A stretch of DNA of 64,000 nt from Xanthomonas sp. XNM01 (GCF_014851915.1 NZ_JACVAP010000003.1:434001-498000), one strand, 5' to 3'; positions 9,297 through 20,264 are shown, counted from the first letter of the stretch. Program-made: numbers and translations. Notes: a model not told the origin generated them from the sequence alone.

Positions 9297-9809
9297 ATGA
9301 CCGAGCCGTCCGCTCCTGCCGTTCCCGATGCCACGTCCGTTCCGGGCCGCGAGGGCCATGCCCAGCTGGTCCTCGAGAACTTCCTGCCGTACCGGCTCAG
9401 CGTGCTGTCCAACCGGGTCAGCCAGACCATCGCCGACCTGTACAACCAGCGCTTCGGCCTGGCCATCACCGAATGGCGGGTGATGGCGGTACTGGGCCGC
9501 TTCCCGGGCCTGTCGGCCAACGAGGTCGCCGAGCGCACCGCGATGGACAAGGTCGCGGTCAGCCGCGCCGTGGCCCGGCTGCTGGAGCGCAACCTGCTGA
9601 TGCGCGACATCCACAGCGACGACCGCCGCCGCTCGGTGCTGGCGCTGTCCGAGGTCGGCTACACCGTCTACGACGAGGTCGCGCCGATGGCGCTGGCCTG
9701 CGAGCAGCGGCTGCTGGCCACGCTGGACGACGAAGAACGCGCGATCCTGGACCGGCTGCTGTCCAAGCTGGCCGGGCCGGGCCTGGCCGCGCTCGCCGCC
9801 GGCGACTGA
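9297..9809 (+). CDS. MarR-family transcriptional regulator, probably of tyrosine catabolism
   Basis: The protein is about 170 residues with a MarR winged helix-turn-helix: ITEWRVMAVLGRFPGLSANEVAERTAMDKVAVSRAV is the recognition region, and DDRRRSVLALSEVG is the wing. MarR proteins act as dimers on palindromes near their own promoters and often respond to aromatic ligands. Divergence from hppD-hmgA suggests control of homogentisate-pathway genes. I chose the ATG giving MTEPSAP; an in-frame start ten codons upstream is possible because neither has a strong ribosome site. Confidence 0.88.
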   Translation: MTEPSAPAVPDATSVPGREGHAQLVLENFLPYRLSVLSNRVSQTIADLYNQRFGLAITEWRVMAVLGRFPGLSANEVAERTAMDKVAVSRAVARLLERNLLMRDIHSDDRRRSVLALSEVGYTVYDEVAPMALACEQRLLATLDDEERAILDRLLSKLAGPGLAALAAGD

Positions 9810-9831
9810 CACCGCGCCGGCCCTGATGCAG

Positions 9832-9858
9832 AACGCCCGGCCATGGCCGGGCGTTTCG
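9832..9858 (+). terminator. Hairpin terminator after the MarR gene
   Basis: A perfect 11-base stem (AACGCCCGGCC with GGCCGGGCGTT, two-base loop, so nearly a full palindrome) is followed by TTT. It starts 22 bases after the MarR stop. The T-tract is short, so termination strength is uncertain. Confidence 0.6.
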
Positions 9859-9902
9859 CGTTGAGGCAGATCACCGCCGCCGCTGGCGTGCGGCCGGCCG
9901 CC

Positions 9903-10510
9903 TCAGGGGGCCGGCGTGGCGGGCGCGGCCCACTGGGCGACGAAGGCCTCGATCGCCTTGCGGTCGGGCGTGCCGTCCGGCACCAGCGGCAGGCCTTCCT
10001 GCGCGTGCAGCACCTGGCCCTCCGCGTCGAGCACCAGCAGGAACGGCGCCGGCGCGTCGACGCCCGGGTAGGCCGACAGCAGGTCGGCATTGCCGGCTTC
10101 GGCGCTGCGGTCGATCCGGACCCAGACCAGGCCGGCGTCGCGCTGGCGGCGCAGTGCGTCGTTGCCTTCCAGGTAGGTGTCCAGCGTCTCGCAGGCCGCG
10201 CAGGCCGCGTCGCCCAGTTCCAGCACGATCCGCTTCCCGCCGCGACGCGCCTCGACCTTGGCCGTCTCCAGGTCGGCCCGGGCATCGCGCTGCGGGTCGA
10301 AGCCGGCCCCCAGCGCTGCGATCGCGGCCACGTCGGCGGCCGCGCGGGTATTGCCGGAAGCGACCGGCTGGCTCGCGTCGGCCACCACCGGCGGCTGCGG
10401 CGAGTCGTCGACCGGCCTGGGCGGTTCCGCCGTGCCCTCTCCCCCTGCACAGGCCGCCAGCAGGCCGACCAGAACGACGCACGCGGAACGCGGGACACGG
10501 CGGATCGTCA

Positions 10511-10511
<1 letters not shown>
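9903..10511 (-). CDS. Thioredoxin-like lipoprotein with a CAAC motif
   Basis: The 202-residue protein has a lipoprotein signal peptide (LVGLLAACAGG) and then a Pro/Ser-rich linker. The C-terminal ~120-residue domain contains CAAC preceded by IVLELGDAA, followed by a long helix and LLVLDAEGQVLHAQEG. This is the layout of DsbD-gamma/thioredoxin_7 domains, so it is probably a periplasmic-side disulfide reductase or chaperone-like thioredoxin. Its ATG overlaps the stop of the peptide transporter by one base (TGATG), indicating coupled translation. Redox activity is inferred from the CxxC only. Confidence 0.78.
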
Positions 10512-12034
<1,523 letters not shown>

Positions 12035-12123
12035 GGAATCCCCTGGGGAATGCGGTGCAGGACGGATGGGCCGGAGCCCGAAGTGCGGCGAGGATCACCG
12101 ACGCCGGCGCCGCACGTCAATGC

Positions 12124-12147
12124 GAAGGCCGCCCGGAGGCGGCCTTC
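12124..12147 (-). terminator. Strong hairpin downstream of the AbgT transporter gene
   Basis: A perfect 10-base GC-rich stem (GAAGGCCGCC with GGCGGCCTTC) closes a CGGA loop about 75 bases past the AbgT stop and upstream of the peptide transporter. It lacks a clear T-tract on either strand, so it may be a terminator or an mRNA-stabilising hairpin. Confidence 0.45.
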
Positions 12148-12222
12148 GTCATGCTCCCACCGCGGCCGCCGGCCGCTGGAACGGGGCCCGGAAACGGCGT
12201 CGGATCCGCGCTGGCCTGCCGG

Positions 12223-13803
12223 TCAGCCCGGTACGTAGTCGTAGCTGGCGCCGATGCCCAGCGGGATGCCCAGGCCCCAGAACGCCAGCAGGAACAACGT
12301 CCACAGCACCGACAGCGCGATCGAGTACGGCACCATCAGCGAGACCAGGGTGCCGATGCCGGCGCTGGTCACGTAGCGCTGGCAGAACACCACGATCAGC
12401 GGGAAGTACGGCATCAGCGGGGTCAGGATGGTGGTCATCGAGTCGCCGACCCGGTACGCGGCCTGGGTCAGGTCCGGCGACACGCCCAGCTGCATCATCA
12501 GCGGCACCATGATCGGCGCCAGCAGCGCCCACTTGGCCGAAGCCGAACCGATGAACAGGTTCACGATGCTGGTCATCAGGATCAGGCCGATGATGGTCAG
12601 CCACATCGGCAGGCCCAGCGCCTTCAGGAAATCCGCGCCCTCCACCGCCATCAGCGTGCCAAGGCCCGAGCCGTTGAAGCCGGCCAGGAACTGGGCGATG
12701 AAGAAGGCGATGACGATGTAGTACGCCATGCCGCTCATCGACTTGGTCATCGCCGCGATGATGTCGCGGTGGGTCTTCACCGTGCCGGCGACGTAGCCGT
12801 AGACCACGCCCGGCAGCAGGAACAGCACGAAGATCAGCGCCACGATCGACTGCATCACCGGCGCGGCGGCGACCAGCAGCGGATGGCTGCCCTCGGGCAC
12901 GGCCGCGGGCGGTGCACGCCACGGCGAGGTCTCCGGCACCAGGCTCAGCGCGAACAGCAGCGCGGCGACCAGCATCGCCACCACCGCCCACAGCAGGCCG
13001 CGCTTCTCGGCTGCGCTCAGCGGCTCCATCTTCGGCAGGCTGGCCACGTCGCCGTCGATCGCGGTGCGGCGCAGGCGCGGCTCGACGATGCGGTCGGTGA
13101 CGAACCAGCCGATCGCCACGATCAGCAGGGTCGAGGCGGTGGTGAAATACCAGTTGTTCAGCGGATTGACGATCAGCGCCGGGTCGAGGATGCGCCCGCC
13201 TTCCTGGGTCAGGCCGGCCAGCAGCGGATCGAGCGAGGACGGCACCACCAGCGTGGCCGAGAAGCCGCCGGACACGCCGCAGAACGCCGCGGCGATGCCA
13301 GCCAGCGGATGCCGCCCGGCCGCGTAGAAGATCACCCCGCCCAGCGGGATCACCAGCACGTAGCCGGCGTCGACCGCGACATGGCTCAGCACCGCCACCG
13401 CGACCAGCGCCGGGGTCAGCAACATCTTCGGCGTCACCGACAGGATCGCGCGCAAGCCGGCGTTGATGAAGCCGGTGTGCTCGGCCACGCCCAGGCCCAG
13501 CATCGCCACCAGCACCACGCCCAGCGGCGCGAACGCCAGGAACACCTTGACCATGTTGGCCATGAACGCGGTCAGCGACGCGCCCGACAGCAGGTTCACG
13601 ATCTGGATCGGCTCGCCGTTGCGAGGGTCGATCGCGTCGAACTGCACGTTCGACAGGCCCCAGGACAGGGCCCAGACCGCCAGCATCAGCAGCAGGAACA
13701 GCATCGCCGGATCGGGAAGACGGTTGCCGATGCGCTCGATGCCGTCGAGAAGGCGGCCGGCCAGGCCGGTGGGCGCACCGGCGCCGGATGCGGGTTGATT
13801 CAT
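12223..13803 (-). CDS. AbgT-family transporter
   Basis: The 526-residue inner-membrane protein has about a dozen hydrophobic segments and family motifs such as LSHVAVDAGYVLVIPLG, NPLNNWYF and FIGSASAKWALLAPIMVP. AbgT members import p-aminobenzoyl-glutamate (E. coli AbgT) or export sulfonamide-like compounds (Neisseria MtrF), so the substrate cannot be fixed here. I took the ATG giving MNQPASG, although no good ribosome site precedes it; a start up to 32 codons earlier stays open. It lies between kynA and the peptide transporter on the same strand. Confidence 0.88.
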   Translation of the reverse strand: MNQPASGAGAPTGLAGRLLDGIERIGNRLPDPAMLFLLLMLAVWALSWGLSNVQFDAIDPRNGEPIQIVNLLSGASLTAFMANMVKVFLAFAPLGVVLVAMLGLGVAEHTGFINAGLRAILSVTPKMLLTPALVAVAVLSHVAVDAGYVLVIPLGGVIFYAAGRHPLAGIAAAFCGVSGGFSATLVVPSSLDPLLAGLTQEGGRILDPALIVNPLNNWYFTTASTLLIVAIGWFVTDRIVEPRLRRTAIDGDVASLPKMEPLSAAEKRGLLWAVVAMLVAALLFALSLVPETSPWRAPPAAVPEGSHPLLVAAAPVMQSIVALIFVLFLLPGVVYGYVAGTVKTHRDIIAAMTKSMSGMAYYIVIAFFIAQFLAGFNGSGLGTLMAVEGADFLKALGLPMWLTIIGLILMTSIVNLFIGSASAKWALLAPIMVPLMMQLGVSPDLTQAAYRVGDSMTTILTPLMPYFPLIVVFCQRYVTSAGIGTLVSLMVPYSIALSVLWTLFLLAFWGLGIPLGIGASYDYVPG

Positions 13804-13924
13804 GCGGAGGGGGCCCCTGGTTGCGATGGAAGCGGACGGCCACGCAATGCGCGTGCGTCCCAGGCCCGGACCATAACCGCGCCGGCGTGCCGGCGCCAAC
13901 CCGTCGGCGCGTCGCCGGCCTGCC

Positions 13925-14788
13925 TCAGCGCGGCGAGATCGTGGTGCGGATCTCGAACAGTTCCGGGAAGAAGGTCAGCTCCAGCGCGCTCTTCAGGAAG
14001 TCCACGCCACTGGATCCGCCGGTGCCGCGCTTGAAGCCGATGATCCGCATCACCGTGCGCATGTGGCGGAAGCGCCAGGTCTGGAACTGGGTCTCCAGGT
14101 CGACCAGGTCCTCGCACAGCGAGTACTCGCGCCAGTAGCGGTCGGTGTCCTCGTAGATCCGCTCGAACACCGGCAGCAGCGCCGGATCGGACACGTGCGC
14201 CCGGGTCCAGTCGCGGTCCGGCTGCGTGTAGGCGGCGGGCACGGCATGGCCGAAGCGCGCCAGGTAGCGCAGGAACTCGCCGTACAGGCTGGGCGTCTCC
14301 AGCTCGCGCTGCAGCACCTGCTGGCCGGCCGGATCGTGGTCGAACACGCGCACCATCTGCGCGTTCTTGTTGCCCAGCAGGAACTCGATGCCGCGGTACT
14401 GCAGCGACTGGAAGCCGGACGAAGGCCCGAGCAGGTCGCGGAAACCCATGTACTCGGACGGCGTCATCGTCTCCAGCACCGACCACTGCTCGATCAGCTG
14501 GCGCAGCACCTGCTTGCCACGCGCCATCACCTTGCGGCACTGGCCGACCTGGTCGTCGCGCAGGAACGCGCGCGCGGCCTGCAGCTCATGCGCCAGCAGC
14601 TTCAGCCACAGCTCCGAGACCTGGTGCTGGACGATGAACAGCATCTCGTCGTGGTGCGGCGGGCTCGACAGCGGCTGCTGGGCGGCCAGCAGCTGGTCCA
14701 GCCGCAGGTAGCCGGCATAGGTGAGCCTGCCCTGCAGGTCGGTGTGGATGCCCGGTTCCAGCGGACGCTGGTTGTTGTCGAGGCTCAT
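13925..14788 (-). CDS. kynA: Tryptophan 2,3-dioxygenase
   Basis: The 287-residue haem enzyme oxidises L-tryptophan to N-formylkynurenine, the first kynurenine-pathway step. His55 in [13 protein letters not shown] matches the active-site His55 of the Xanthomonas enzyme. The proximal haem ligand is His242 in [19 protein letters not shown], and the GTGGSSG loop binds the substrate carboxyl. Length is normal. The rest of the kynurenine pathway is not adjacent. It stands 121 bases upstream of the AbgT gene on the same strand and is divergent from the branched-chain dehydrogenase operon. Confidence 0.97.
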   Translation of the reverse strand: MSLDNNQRPLEPGIHTDLQGRLTYAGYLRLDQLLAAQQPLSSPPHHDEMLFIVQHQVSELWLKLLAHELQAARAFLRDDQVGQCRKVMARGKQVLRQLIEQWSVLETMTPSEYMGFRDLLGPSSGFQSLQYRGIEFLLGNKNAQMVRVFDHDPAGQQVLQRELETPSLYGEFLRYLARFGHAVPAAYTQPDRDWTRAHVSDPALLPVFERIYEDTDRYWREYSLCEDLVDLETQFQTWRFRHMRTVMRIIGFKRGTGGSSGVDFLKSALELTFFPELFEIRTTISPR

Positions 14789-15014
14789 GCGTTGACGGCG
14801 TTGGACTGGGGCGGCAAGCGTACCGCAGGCGCGCCTGCGTGCCGGACCGGAACCTTCCGCCTGCCACCGGTATCAAAGCCGGGCGCATGTTTGCAGCGCT
14901 GCGCGCAAGTCACTGGAAACAAAGACTTGTTGCGACGCAGAGCGGCAAAACGTTGCGGTCTGCTTAACATGGCCCGCTTATCCTTCACCCTTTCAACGAC
15001 AGGTGACGCACGCG

Positions 15015-16100
15015 ATGACGCTCGCCGCGACCTTCGAAATCCAGTACCTGCAGTACCTCGGTGCGGACGGCACGCCGGTCCGTGAACTTCCCTCCCATTT
15101 CGCCGATCCGGCCAGCCTGGTGCCGCTGTTCAAGCGGATGCTGTTCGTGCGCACCTTCGACACCAAGTCGATCGCCCTGCAGCGCACCGGCAAGCTCGGC
15201 ACCTACGCGCCCTGCCTGGGCCACGAAGCCACCCACGTCGGCATCGGCGCCGCCCTGCGCGAGGGCGACGTCTATGGCCCCAGCTACCGCGAGTACGGCG
15301 TGCTGTTCGAGCGCGGCGTCCGCCCGCGCGACATCCTGCTGTACTGGGGCGGCGACGAGCGCGGCAACGATTTCCCGCGCGACACGCCGGCCGGCATCGA
15401 CTTCCCGTTCTGCGTGCCGATCTCCACCCAGTGCCTGCATGCGGCCGGTGCGGCGCTGGCGTTCAAGCTGCGCGGCCAGGCCCAAGTGGCCGCGGCCACC
15501 TGCGGCGACGGCGGCACCTCCAAGACCGACTTCTACGCCGCACTGAACTCGGCCGGCGCCTACAAGCTTCCGCTGATCCTGTGCGTGGTCAACAACGGCT
15601 GGGCGATCTCGGTCCCGCGTTCGGCGCAGACCGGCGCGCAGACCTTGGCGCAGAAGGGCATCGCCGGAGGCCTGCACTGCCTGCAGGTGGACGGCAACGA
15701 CCTGATCGCGGTGCTCGAAGCCATGCGCCAGGCGCGCGAACGCGCCCTGGCCGGCGACGGCGGCACCGTGCTGGAGTTCATGACCTACCGGCTGTCCGAC
15801 CACACCACCGCCGACGACGCCCGCCGCTACCGCGACGAGGCCGAGGTCAAGGACGCCTGGGCGCTGGAGCCGATCGCGCGCCTGCGCACCTGGCTGACCA
15901 CCAGCGGCGTCTGGAGCCAGGAGCAGGAAGACGCCTGGAAGCTGGAGTGCGAGCAGCGCATGGCCGAGGAGGTCGACGCCTACCTGTCCACGCCGGTGCA
16001 GCCGCTGGAGGCGATGTTCGACCACCTCTACGCCGACCCGCCGGCCGACCTGCTGGCCCAGCGCGCCGCCGCGCTGGCCTGGGAGCAGCGCCATGGATGA
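15015..16100 (+). CDS. bkdA1: Branched-chain 2-oxoacid dehydrogenase E1 alpha subunit
   Basis: The 361-residue thiamine-diphosphate enzyme subunit decarboxylates the 2-oxoacids from Val, Leu and Ile. The ThDP motif starts with GDGG at residue 164 and ends with NNGWAIS at 193. LGHEATHVGIGAAL and YGPSYREYG are typical of the alpha subunit. The ATG at 15015 has AGGTGA eight bases upstream; a GTG four codons earlier overlaps that site. The gene overlaps the E1 beta gene by eight bases. Pairing with a separate beta gene and E2 supports a branched-chain complex rather than pyruvate dehydrogenase, though acetoin or other 2-oxoacid use is not excluded. Confidence 0.92.
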   Translation: MTLAATFEIQYLQYLGADGTPVRELPSHFADPASLVPLFKRMLFVRTFDTKSIALQRTGKLGTYAPCLGHEATHVGIGAALREGDVYGPSYREYGVLFERGVRPRDILLYWGGDERGNDFPRDTPAGIDFPFCVPISTQCLHAAGAALAFKLRGQAQVAAATCGDGGTSKTDFYAALNSAGAYKLPLILCVVNNGWAISVPRSAQTGAQTLAQKGIAGGLHCLQVDGNDLIAVLEAMRQARERALAGDGGTVLEFMTYRLSDHTTADDARRYRDEAEVKDAWALEPIARLRTWLTTSGVWSQEQEDAWKLECEQRMAEEVDAYLSTPVQPLEAMFDHLYADPPADLLAQRAAALAWEQRHG

Positions 16101-17172
16101 GGTCCGACTTGCCACACCGGCGCCCGCGCCGGCCACTGCCAGCGATGCCGCCGCATCGCAGGCCGCCGCCACGGGAGCAGCGCCGATGACCACCCAGCCG
16201 ATCACCCTGATCGAAGCCATCACCCAGGCGCTGGCCTGGGAACTGGAACACGACCCGTCCGTGCTGGTGCTCGGCGAGGACGTGGGCGTCAACGGCGGCG
16301 TGTTCCGCGCCACCGCCGGCCTGCTGCAGCGCTTCGGCGACCAGCGCGTGCTCGACACGCCGCTGGACGAGACCACGATCGCCGGCCTCGCGGTCGGCAT
16401 GGCCGCGCAGGGCATGAAGCCGGTGGCCGAGGCCCAGTTCGACGGCTTCGTCTACCCGATGGTCGACCACATCGTCTCGCACGCCGCGCGCCTGCGTACC
16501 CGTACCCGTGGCCGCCTGCACTGCCCGATGGTGCTGCGCGTGCCGTGGGGCGGCGGCATCCGCGCGCCGGAGCACCACAGCGAGGCCAACGAGGCCATCT
16601 TCACCAACGTGCCCGGCCTGCGCGTGGTGCTGCCGTCCTCGCCGCAGCGCGCCTACGGGCTGCTGCTGGCCGCGATCCGCGACCCGGATCCGGTGATCTA
16701 CATGGAGCCCAAGCGGATCTACCGCCAGTACAAGGAAGTGGTCGCCAACGACGGCGAGGCGCTGCCGCTGGACGTGTGCTTCGTGCTGCGCGACGGCACC
16801 GACGTGACCCTGGTGACCTGGGGCGCGCAGGTGAAGGAAGCGCTGGAGGCGGCCGATGCGCTGGCCGGCGAAGGCATCAGCGCCGAGGTGATCGACGTGG
16901 CCACGCTGCGTCCGCTGGACTTCGACACCATCGCCGAATCGGTGGCCCGCACCGGCCGCTGCGTGATCGTGCAGGAGGCGCCGCGCACCGCGGGCTTCGG
17001 CGCCGAGATCGCCGCGCGCCTGGCCGAGCATTCGATGTACGACCTGGTCGCCCCGGTCGAGCGCGTCACCGGCTACGACATCCACATTCCGCTGTTCCGG
17101 CAGGAAATGAAGTATCTGCCGAGCGTGGACAAGATCGTCGCGGCGGCCAGGCGCGCCGTGGCGGCGGGCTGA
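16093..17172 (+). CDS. bkdA2: Branched-chain 2-oxoacid dehydrogenase E1 beta subunit
   Basis: The 359-residue transketolase-like beta subunit partners the alpha subunit in ThDP binding and E2 docking. Conserved segments include VLGEDVGVNGGVFRAT, DTPLDETTIAGLAVG, RVPWGGGIRAPEHHSE and IDVATLRPLD. The first 31 residues are Ala/Pro-rich and unlike the family, so the true start may be the internal ATG at 16186. Both ATGs are preceded by the same GGGAGCAGCGCC context. The stop lies one base before the start of the small SH3 gene. Confidence 0.93.
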   Translation: MDEVRLATPAPAPATASDAAASQAAATGAAPMTTQPITLIEAITQALAWELEHDPSVLVLGEDVGVNGGVFRATAGLLQRFGDQRVLDTPLDETTIAGLAVGMAAQGMKPVAEAQFDGFVYPMVDHIVSHAARLRTRTRGRLHCPMVLRVPWGGGIRAPEHHSEANEAIFTNVPGLRVVLPSSPQRAYGLLLAAIRDPDPVIYMEPKRIYRQYKEVVANDGEALPLDVCFVLRDGTDVTLVTWGAQVKEALEAADALAGEGISAEVIDVATLRPLDFDTIAESVARTGRCVIVQEAPRTAGFGAEIAARLAEHSMYDLVAPVERVTGYDIHIPLFRQEMKYLPSVDKIVAAARRAVAAG

Positions 17173-17173
17173 G

Positions 17174-17527
17174 ATGCGGGCCCGTCTTCTCGGCCCGCAC
17201 CGCAGCCAGTACCCGGATCCGGTCCGCTTCCGCCGCGGCGAGGTCGTCGGCCTCGGCGCGCGCGACGAGGAATGGCCGGCTTTCGCCTGGGTCACCTGTG
17301 GCCAGGGCCGCGCCGGCTGGGCACCGGTCGACTGGCTGCAGCCGCTGGACGACGGACGCGCGCGGGCGCTGCACGACTACGACGCCCGCGAGCTGGATGC
17401 CGACGACGGCGACATGGTGACGCTGCATCACGAACATGGTGGCTGGTGGTGGTCCGAGCGCGCCGACGGCGCGCTGGGCTGGCTGCCGGCACGCAACCTC
17501 GAACTGCTGGACGGGACCACACGATGA
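17174..17527 (+). CDS. Small tandem SH3-like protein inside the bkd operon
   Basis: The 117-residue soluble protein has no signal peptide. The C-terminal half reads as an SH3 fold: ALHDYDARELDADDGD (the ALYDY-like motif), GGWWWSERADGALGWLPARNLEL (Trp pair and GWLP-N end). The N-terminal half (FRRGEVVGLGARDEEWPAFAWV, GRAGWAPVDWL) looks like a degenerate second copy. It begins one base after the E1 beta stop and ends in an ATGA overlap with the E2 gene, so it is made with the complex. A docking or assembly role for the dehydrogenase is an inference from position. Confidence 0.82.
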   Translation: MRARLLGPHRSQYPDPVRFRRGEVVGLGARDEEWPAFAWVTCGQGRAGWAPVDWLQPLDDGRARALHDYDARELDADDGDMVTLHHEHGGWWWSERADGALGWLPARNLELLDGTTR

Positions 17528-18945
17528 GCACGACCTCGATGAGCACGACCAAGAGCTTCCACCTGCCCGACCTGGGCGAAGGCCTGCCGGACGCCACCAT
17601 CGTCGAATGGTTCGTCAAGGAAGGCGACACGATCCGCCTGGACGATCCGCTGGTGTCGATGGAGACCGCCAAGGCCGTGGTCGAGGTGCCCTCGCCGGTC
17701 TCGGGCAAGGTGACGAAACTGGCCGGCGCCGCCGGCGACGTGGTGATCACCGGCGCGGTGCTGGCCCAATTCGAGCTCGACCCGTCGGCGCCGCAGCGCG
17801 CCGAGGGCCAGGACACCGGCCATCACCATGGCCCGACGGCGACGAAGTGCGCGGCGGCGAGCGACGACGGCGGCCGGGTGCCGACCACGCCAGCACCGTC
17901 GCAGGCCGATGGCGGCACCGGCAGCGGCGAGCGCGACGATGCCGGCACCGTGGTCGGCGCGATGCAGAGCTCGGACACCGTGCATGCCGAGCAGGCCTCC
18001 GCCGCCGGCGGCGTACGCGCGATGCCGGCGGTGCGGGCGATGGCGCGCAAGCTCAAGGTCGACATCAGCCGCGTGCGCGGCACCGGCGCCGATGGCGTGG
18101 TGACGATGGCCGACGTCAAACAGGCGGCGGCCGATGGCAGCGCAGGCAGCGCTCACGCATCCGCGCCGCGCGGTGCATCCACTGCGGGCGCGACGCAAAC
18201 CGCACCGGCAGCGAGCGCCGGCCAGGGCGCGGATCCGGAGCGGCCGCGCACCGCGCTGTCGGCCTCCGGCAGGCCGATGCGGACCCAGCCGCCGGGCGTG
18301 CAGGCCAGCGGCCAGCCCGAACAGCTGAAGGGCGTGCGCCGCAACATGGCGCGGGTGATGGCGGACGCGCATGCGCAGGTCGTGCCGACCACCCTCAACG
18401 ACGATGCCGACATCCAGGCCTGGGCACCGGGCAACGACGTCACCGCGCGCCTGATCCGGGCGATCTGCACGGCGGCCAGGGCCGTGCCCGCGCTCAACGC
18501 CTGGTTCGATGGCAAGGCGCTGACCCGCACCCTGCATCCGCACGTGGACGTGGGCATCGCGGTCGACACCGACGACGGCCTGTTCGTGCCCGCCCTGCGC
18601 AACGCCGACCTGCTCGACGCGGCCGGCGTGCGCTCCTCGATCGAGCGGCTGCGCGCCCAGGTCGCCGACCGCTCGATCCCGGCCAGTGAGCTGGGCGGCT
18701 ACACGATCTCGCTGTCCAACTTCGGCATGTTCGCCGGTCGCTACGCGACGCCGGTGGTGGTGCCGCCGTGCGTGGCGATCGTCGCGGCCGGCCGCGCCCG
18801 CTTCCAGATGACGCCGGAGATGGGCGGCTTCGCCTCGCACAAGGTGATCCCGCTGTCGCTGACCTTCGACCACCGCGCCGCCACCGGTGGCGAGGCCGCG
18901 CGCTTTTTGAAGGCGCTGATCGACGACCTCGCGCTGCCGCAGTGA
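17524..18945 (+). CDS. bkdB: Branched-chain 2-oxoacid dehydrogenase E2, dihydrolipoamide acyltransferase
   Basis: The 473-residue protein has three domains in order: an N-terminal lipoyl domain with the lipoylated Lys50 in METAKAVVEVPSP; a peripheral-subunit-binding domain around residues 160-200 (AVRAMARKLKVDISRVRGTG); and the catalytic acyltransferase domain from about 270 on, joined by Ala/Ser/Gly-rich linkers. The catalytic His450 lies in FDHRAATGGEA. The usual HRxxDG has TG in place of DG, so the normally conserved Asp is a Thr. The start overlaps the SH3 gene by four bases. No E3 gene follows, so lipoamide dehydrogenase must come from elsewhere. Confidence 0.92.
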   Translation: MSTTSMSTTKSFHLPDLGEGLPDATIVEWFVKEGDTIRLDDPLVSMETAKAVVEVPSPVSGKVTKLAGAAGDVVITGAVLAQFELDPSAPQRAEGQDTGHHHGPTATKCAAASDDGGRVPTTPAPSQADGGTGSGERDDAGTVVGAMQSSDTVHAEQASAAGGVRAMPAVRAMARKLKVDISRVRGTGADGVVTMADVKQAAADGSAGSAHASAPRGASTAGATQTAPAASAGQGADPERPRTALSASGRPMRTQPPGVQASGQPEQLKGVRRNMARVMADAHAQVVPTTLNDDADIQAWAPGNDVTARLIRAICTAARAVPALNAWFDGKALTRTLHPHVDVGIAVDTDDGLFVPALRNADLLDAAGVRSSIERLRAQVADRSIPASELGGYTISLSNFGMFAGRYATPVVVPPCVAIVAAGRARFQMTPEMGGFASHKVIPLSLTFDHRAATGGEAARFLKALIDDLALPQ

Positions 18946-19289
18946 GGCGGTGAAGGGTGAAGGGCCAGCAGCAGGAACGCACTGATTGCTGATGCGATGT
19001 GCTGTGCCGGCCATTGCGGTCTACATCAGTCAGCTCCGTGCCGTTCACCGCACGCCCCATCTGCCGACCTCTCCCGCCCGCGGGAGAGGTCAACGTGCAG
19101 CGCACATCGGGTGACGCCTGGATGCTGGCGGTGGCTGCGTGCTCAAGCTCAGCGATCTGCCTGGATCCGACGCTGCTCGGGCGACATCTAAGCTGATCGA
19201 CCGCAGCTCGCGTTGGACACGACCCGGCAGGCGGTCCTGGAACGTCCCGCGCGATAATGCGCGACAGTCGACCAGACACTTGGAGCATC
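18946..19289. other. Intergenic region after the bkd operon
   Basis: About 340 bases with no credible gene. It holds the hairpin at 19067-19090 and, just before the short-chain dehydrogenase, the likely promoter of that gene; I could not pick -35/-10 boxes with confidence. Confidence 0.5.
19067..19090. terminator. Hairpin after the bkd operon (terminator or short intergenic repeat)
   Basis: ACCTCTCCCG and CGGGAGAGGT form a perfect 10-base stem with a four-base loop, about 120 bases after the E2 stop. There is no T-tract. CTCTCCCG-type palindromes are common dispersed repeats in this bacterial group, so it could be a repeat unit rather than a terminator. Confidence 0.4.
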
Positions 19290-20051
19290 ATGTCCCAGCC
19301 CTCCTCCCATTCCGGTCTCCGCGTCCTCGTCGCCGGCGCCAGCCGCGGGATCGGTTTCGCCATCGCCGATGCATTCGCACGCGAAGGCGCGTCGGTTTCG
19401 ATCTGCGGACGCGGCCTGCCCGGCGTGACCGACGCGGCCGCGCGCCTCTCCACGCATGGTGGAACGGTGCACCACCGGCAGTGCGACCTCGGCGACATCG
19501 CCCAGATCCAGGCCTGGGTCGACGCGGCCGCCGCTGCCCTCGGCGGCATCGACGTGGTGGTCAACAACGCCTCCGGCTACGGCAATGGCGAGGACGACGC
19601 GAGCTGGCAGGCCGGCTTCGACATCGACCTGATGGCCGCGGTGCGCACCAACCGCATCGCGATCCCGCACCTGCTCGCCAGCGCCTCGCCGGCGATCATC
19701 AACATCAGCTCGATCAACGCCCTGCGTCCCACCCCGCGGGCGACCGCGTATTCGGCCGCCAAGGCCGCACTGAACTACTACACGGTCACCCTGGCCGCCG
19801 ACTTGGCCCGCAAGCAGATCCGCGTGAACGCGATCGCCCCCGGCTCGATCGAATTCCCCGGTGGCCTGTGGGACCGCCGCCGCGCCGAGGCGCCCGAGCT
19901 GTACGCGCAGATCCGCGACCGCATTCCGTTCGGCGGTTTCGGCGCAGCCGAGGACGTCGCCCACGCGGCGCTGTTCCTGGCGTCGCGGCGGTCGCGCTGG
20001 ATCACCGGCCAGGTGCTGGCGGTGGATGGGGGACAGACGCTGGGGAGTTGA
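19290..20051 (+). CDS. Short-chain dehydrogenase/reductase
   Basis: The 253-residue classical SDR has the cofactor motif GASRGIG near residue 17, the NNAS motif (VVNNASGYG), a catalytic Ser in NISSIN and the active-site YSAAK. The C-terminal AVDGGQTLGS ending is typical. These enzymes oxidise or reduce alcohols and ketones with NAD(P); the substrate cannot be read from sequence. The ATG is preceded by GGAG at four bases. It is a monocistronic gene between the bkd operon and the repeat island. Confidence 0.88.
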   Translation: MSQPSSHSGLRVLVAGASRGIGFAIADAFAREGASVSICGRGLPGVTDAAARLSTHGGTVHHRQCDLGDIAQIQAWVDAAAAALGGIDVVVNNASGYGNGEDDASWQAGFDIDLMAAVRTNRIAIPHLLASASPAIINISSINALRPTPRATAYSAAKAALNYYTVTLAADLARKQIRVNAIAPGSIEFPGGLWDRRRAEAPELYAQIRDRIPFGGFGAAEDVAHAALFLASRRSRWITGQVLAVDGGQTLGS

Positions 20052-20210
20052 TCGGCGACCTTGTCCCGCGACCTGCCGACTCGCTCTTCGATTGCCGGCT
20101 GACTGTATCGGGATGGTGTCCAGCGCGCGCCCGATAGGTGGCACACGCCAAGTGCGAACGATATTGCCCATCACCACCGTCCTGCTCTGTATCGGGATGC
20201 GCGATGCAAC

Positions 20211-20245
<35 letters not shown>

Positions 20246-20264
20246 GATTTTGCTTCAGCTTCAG

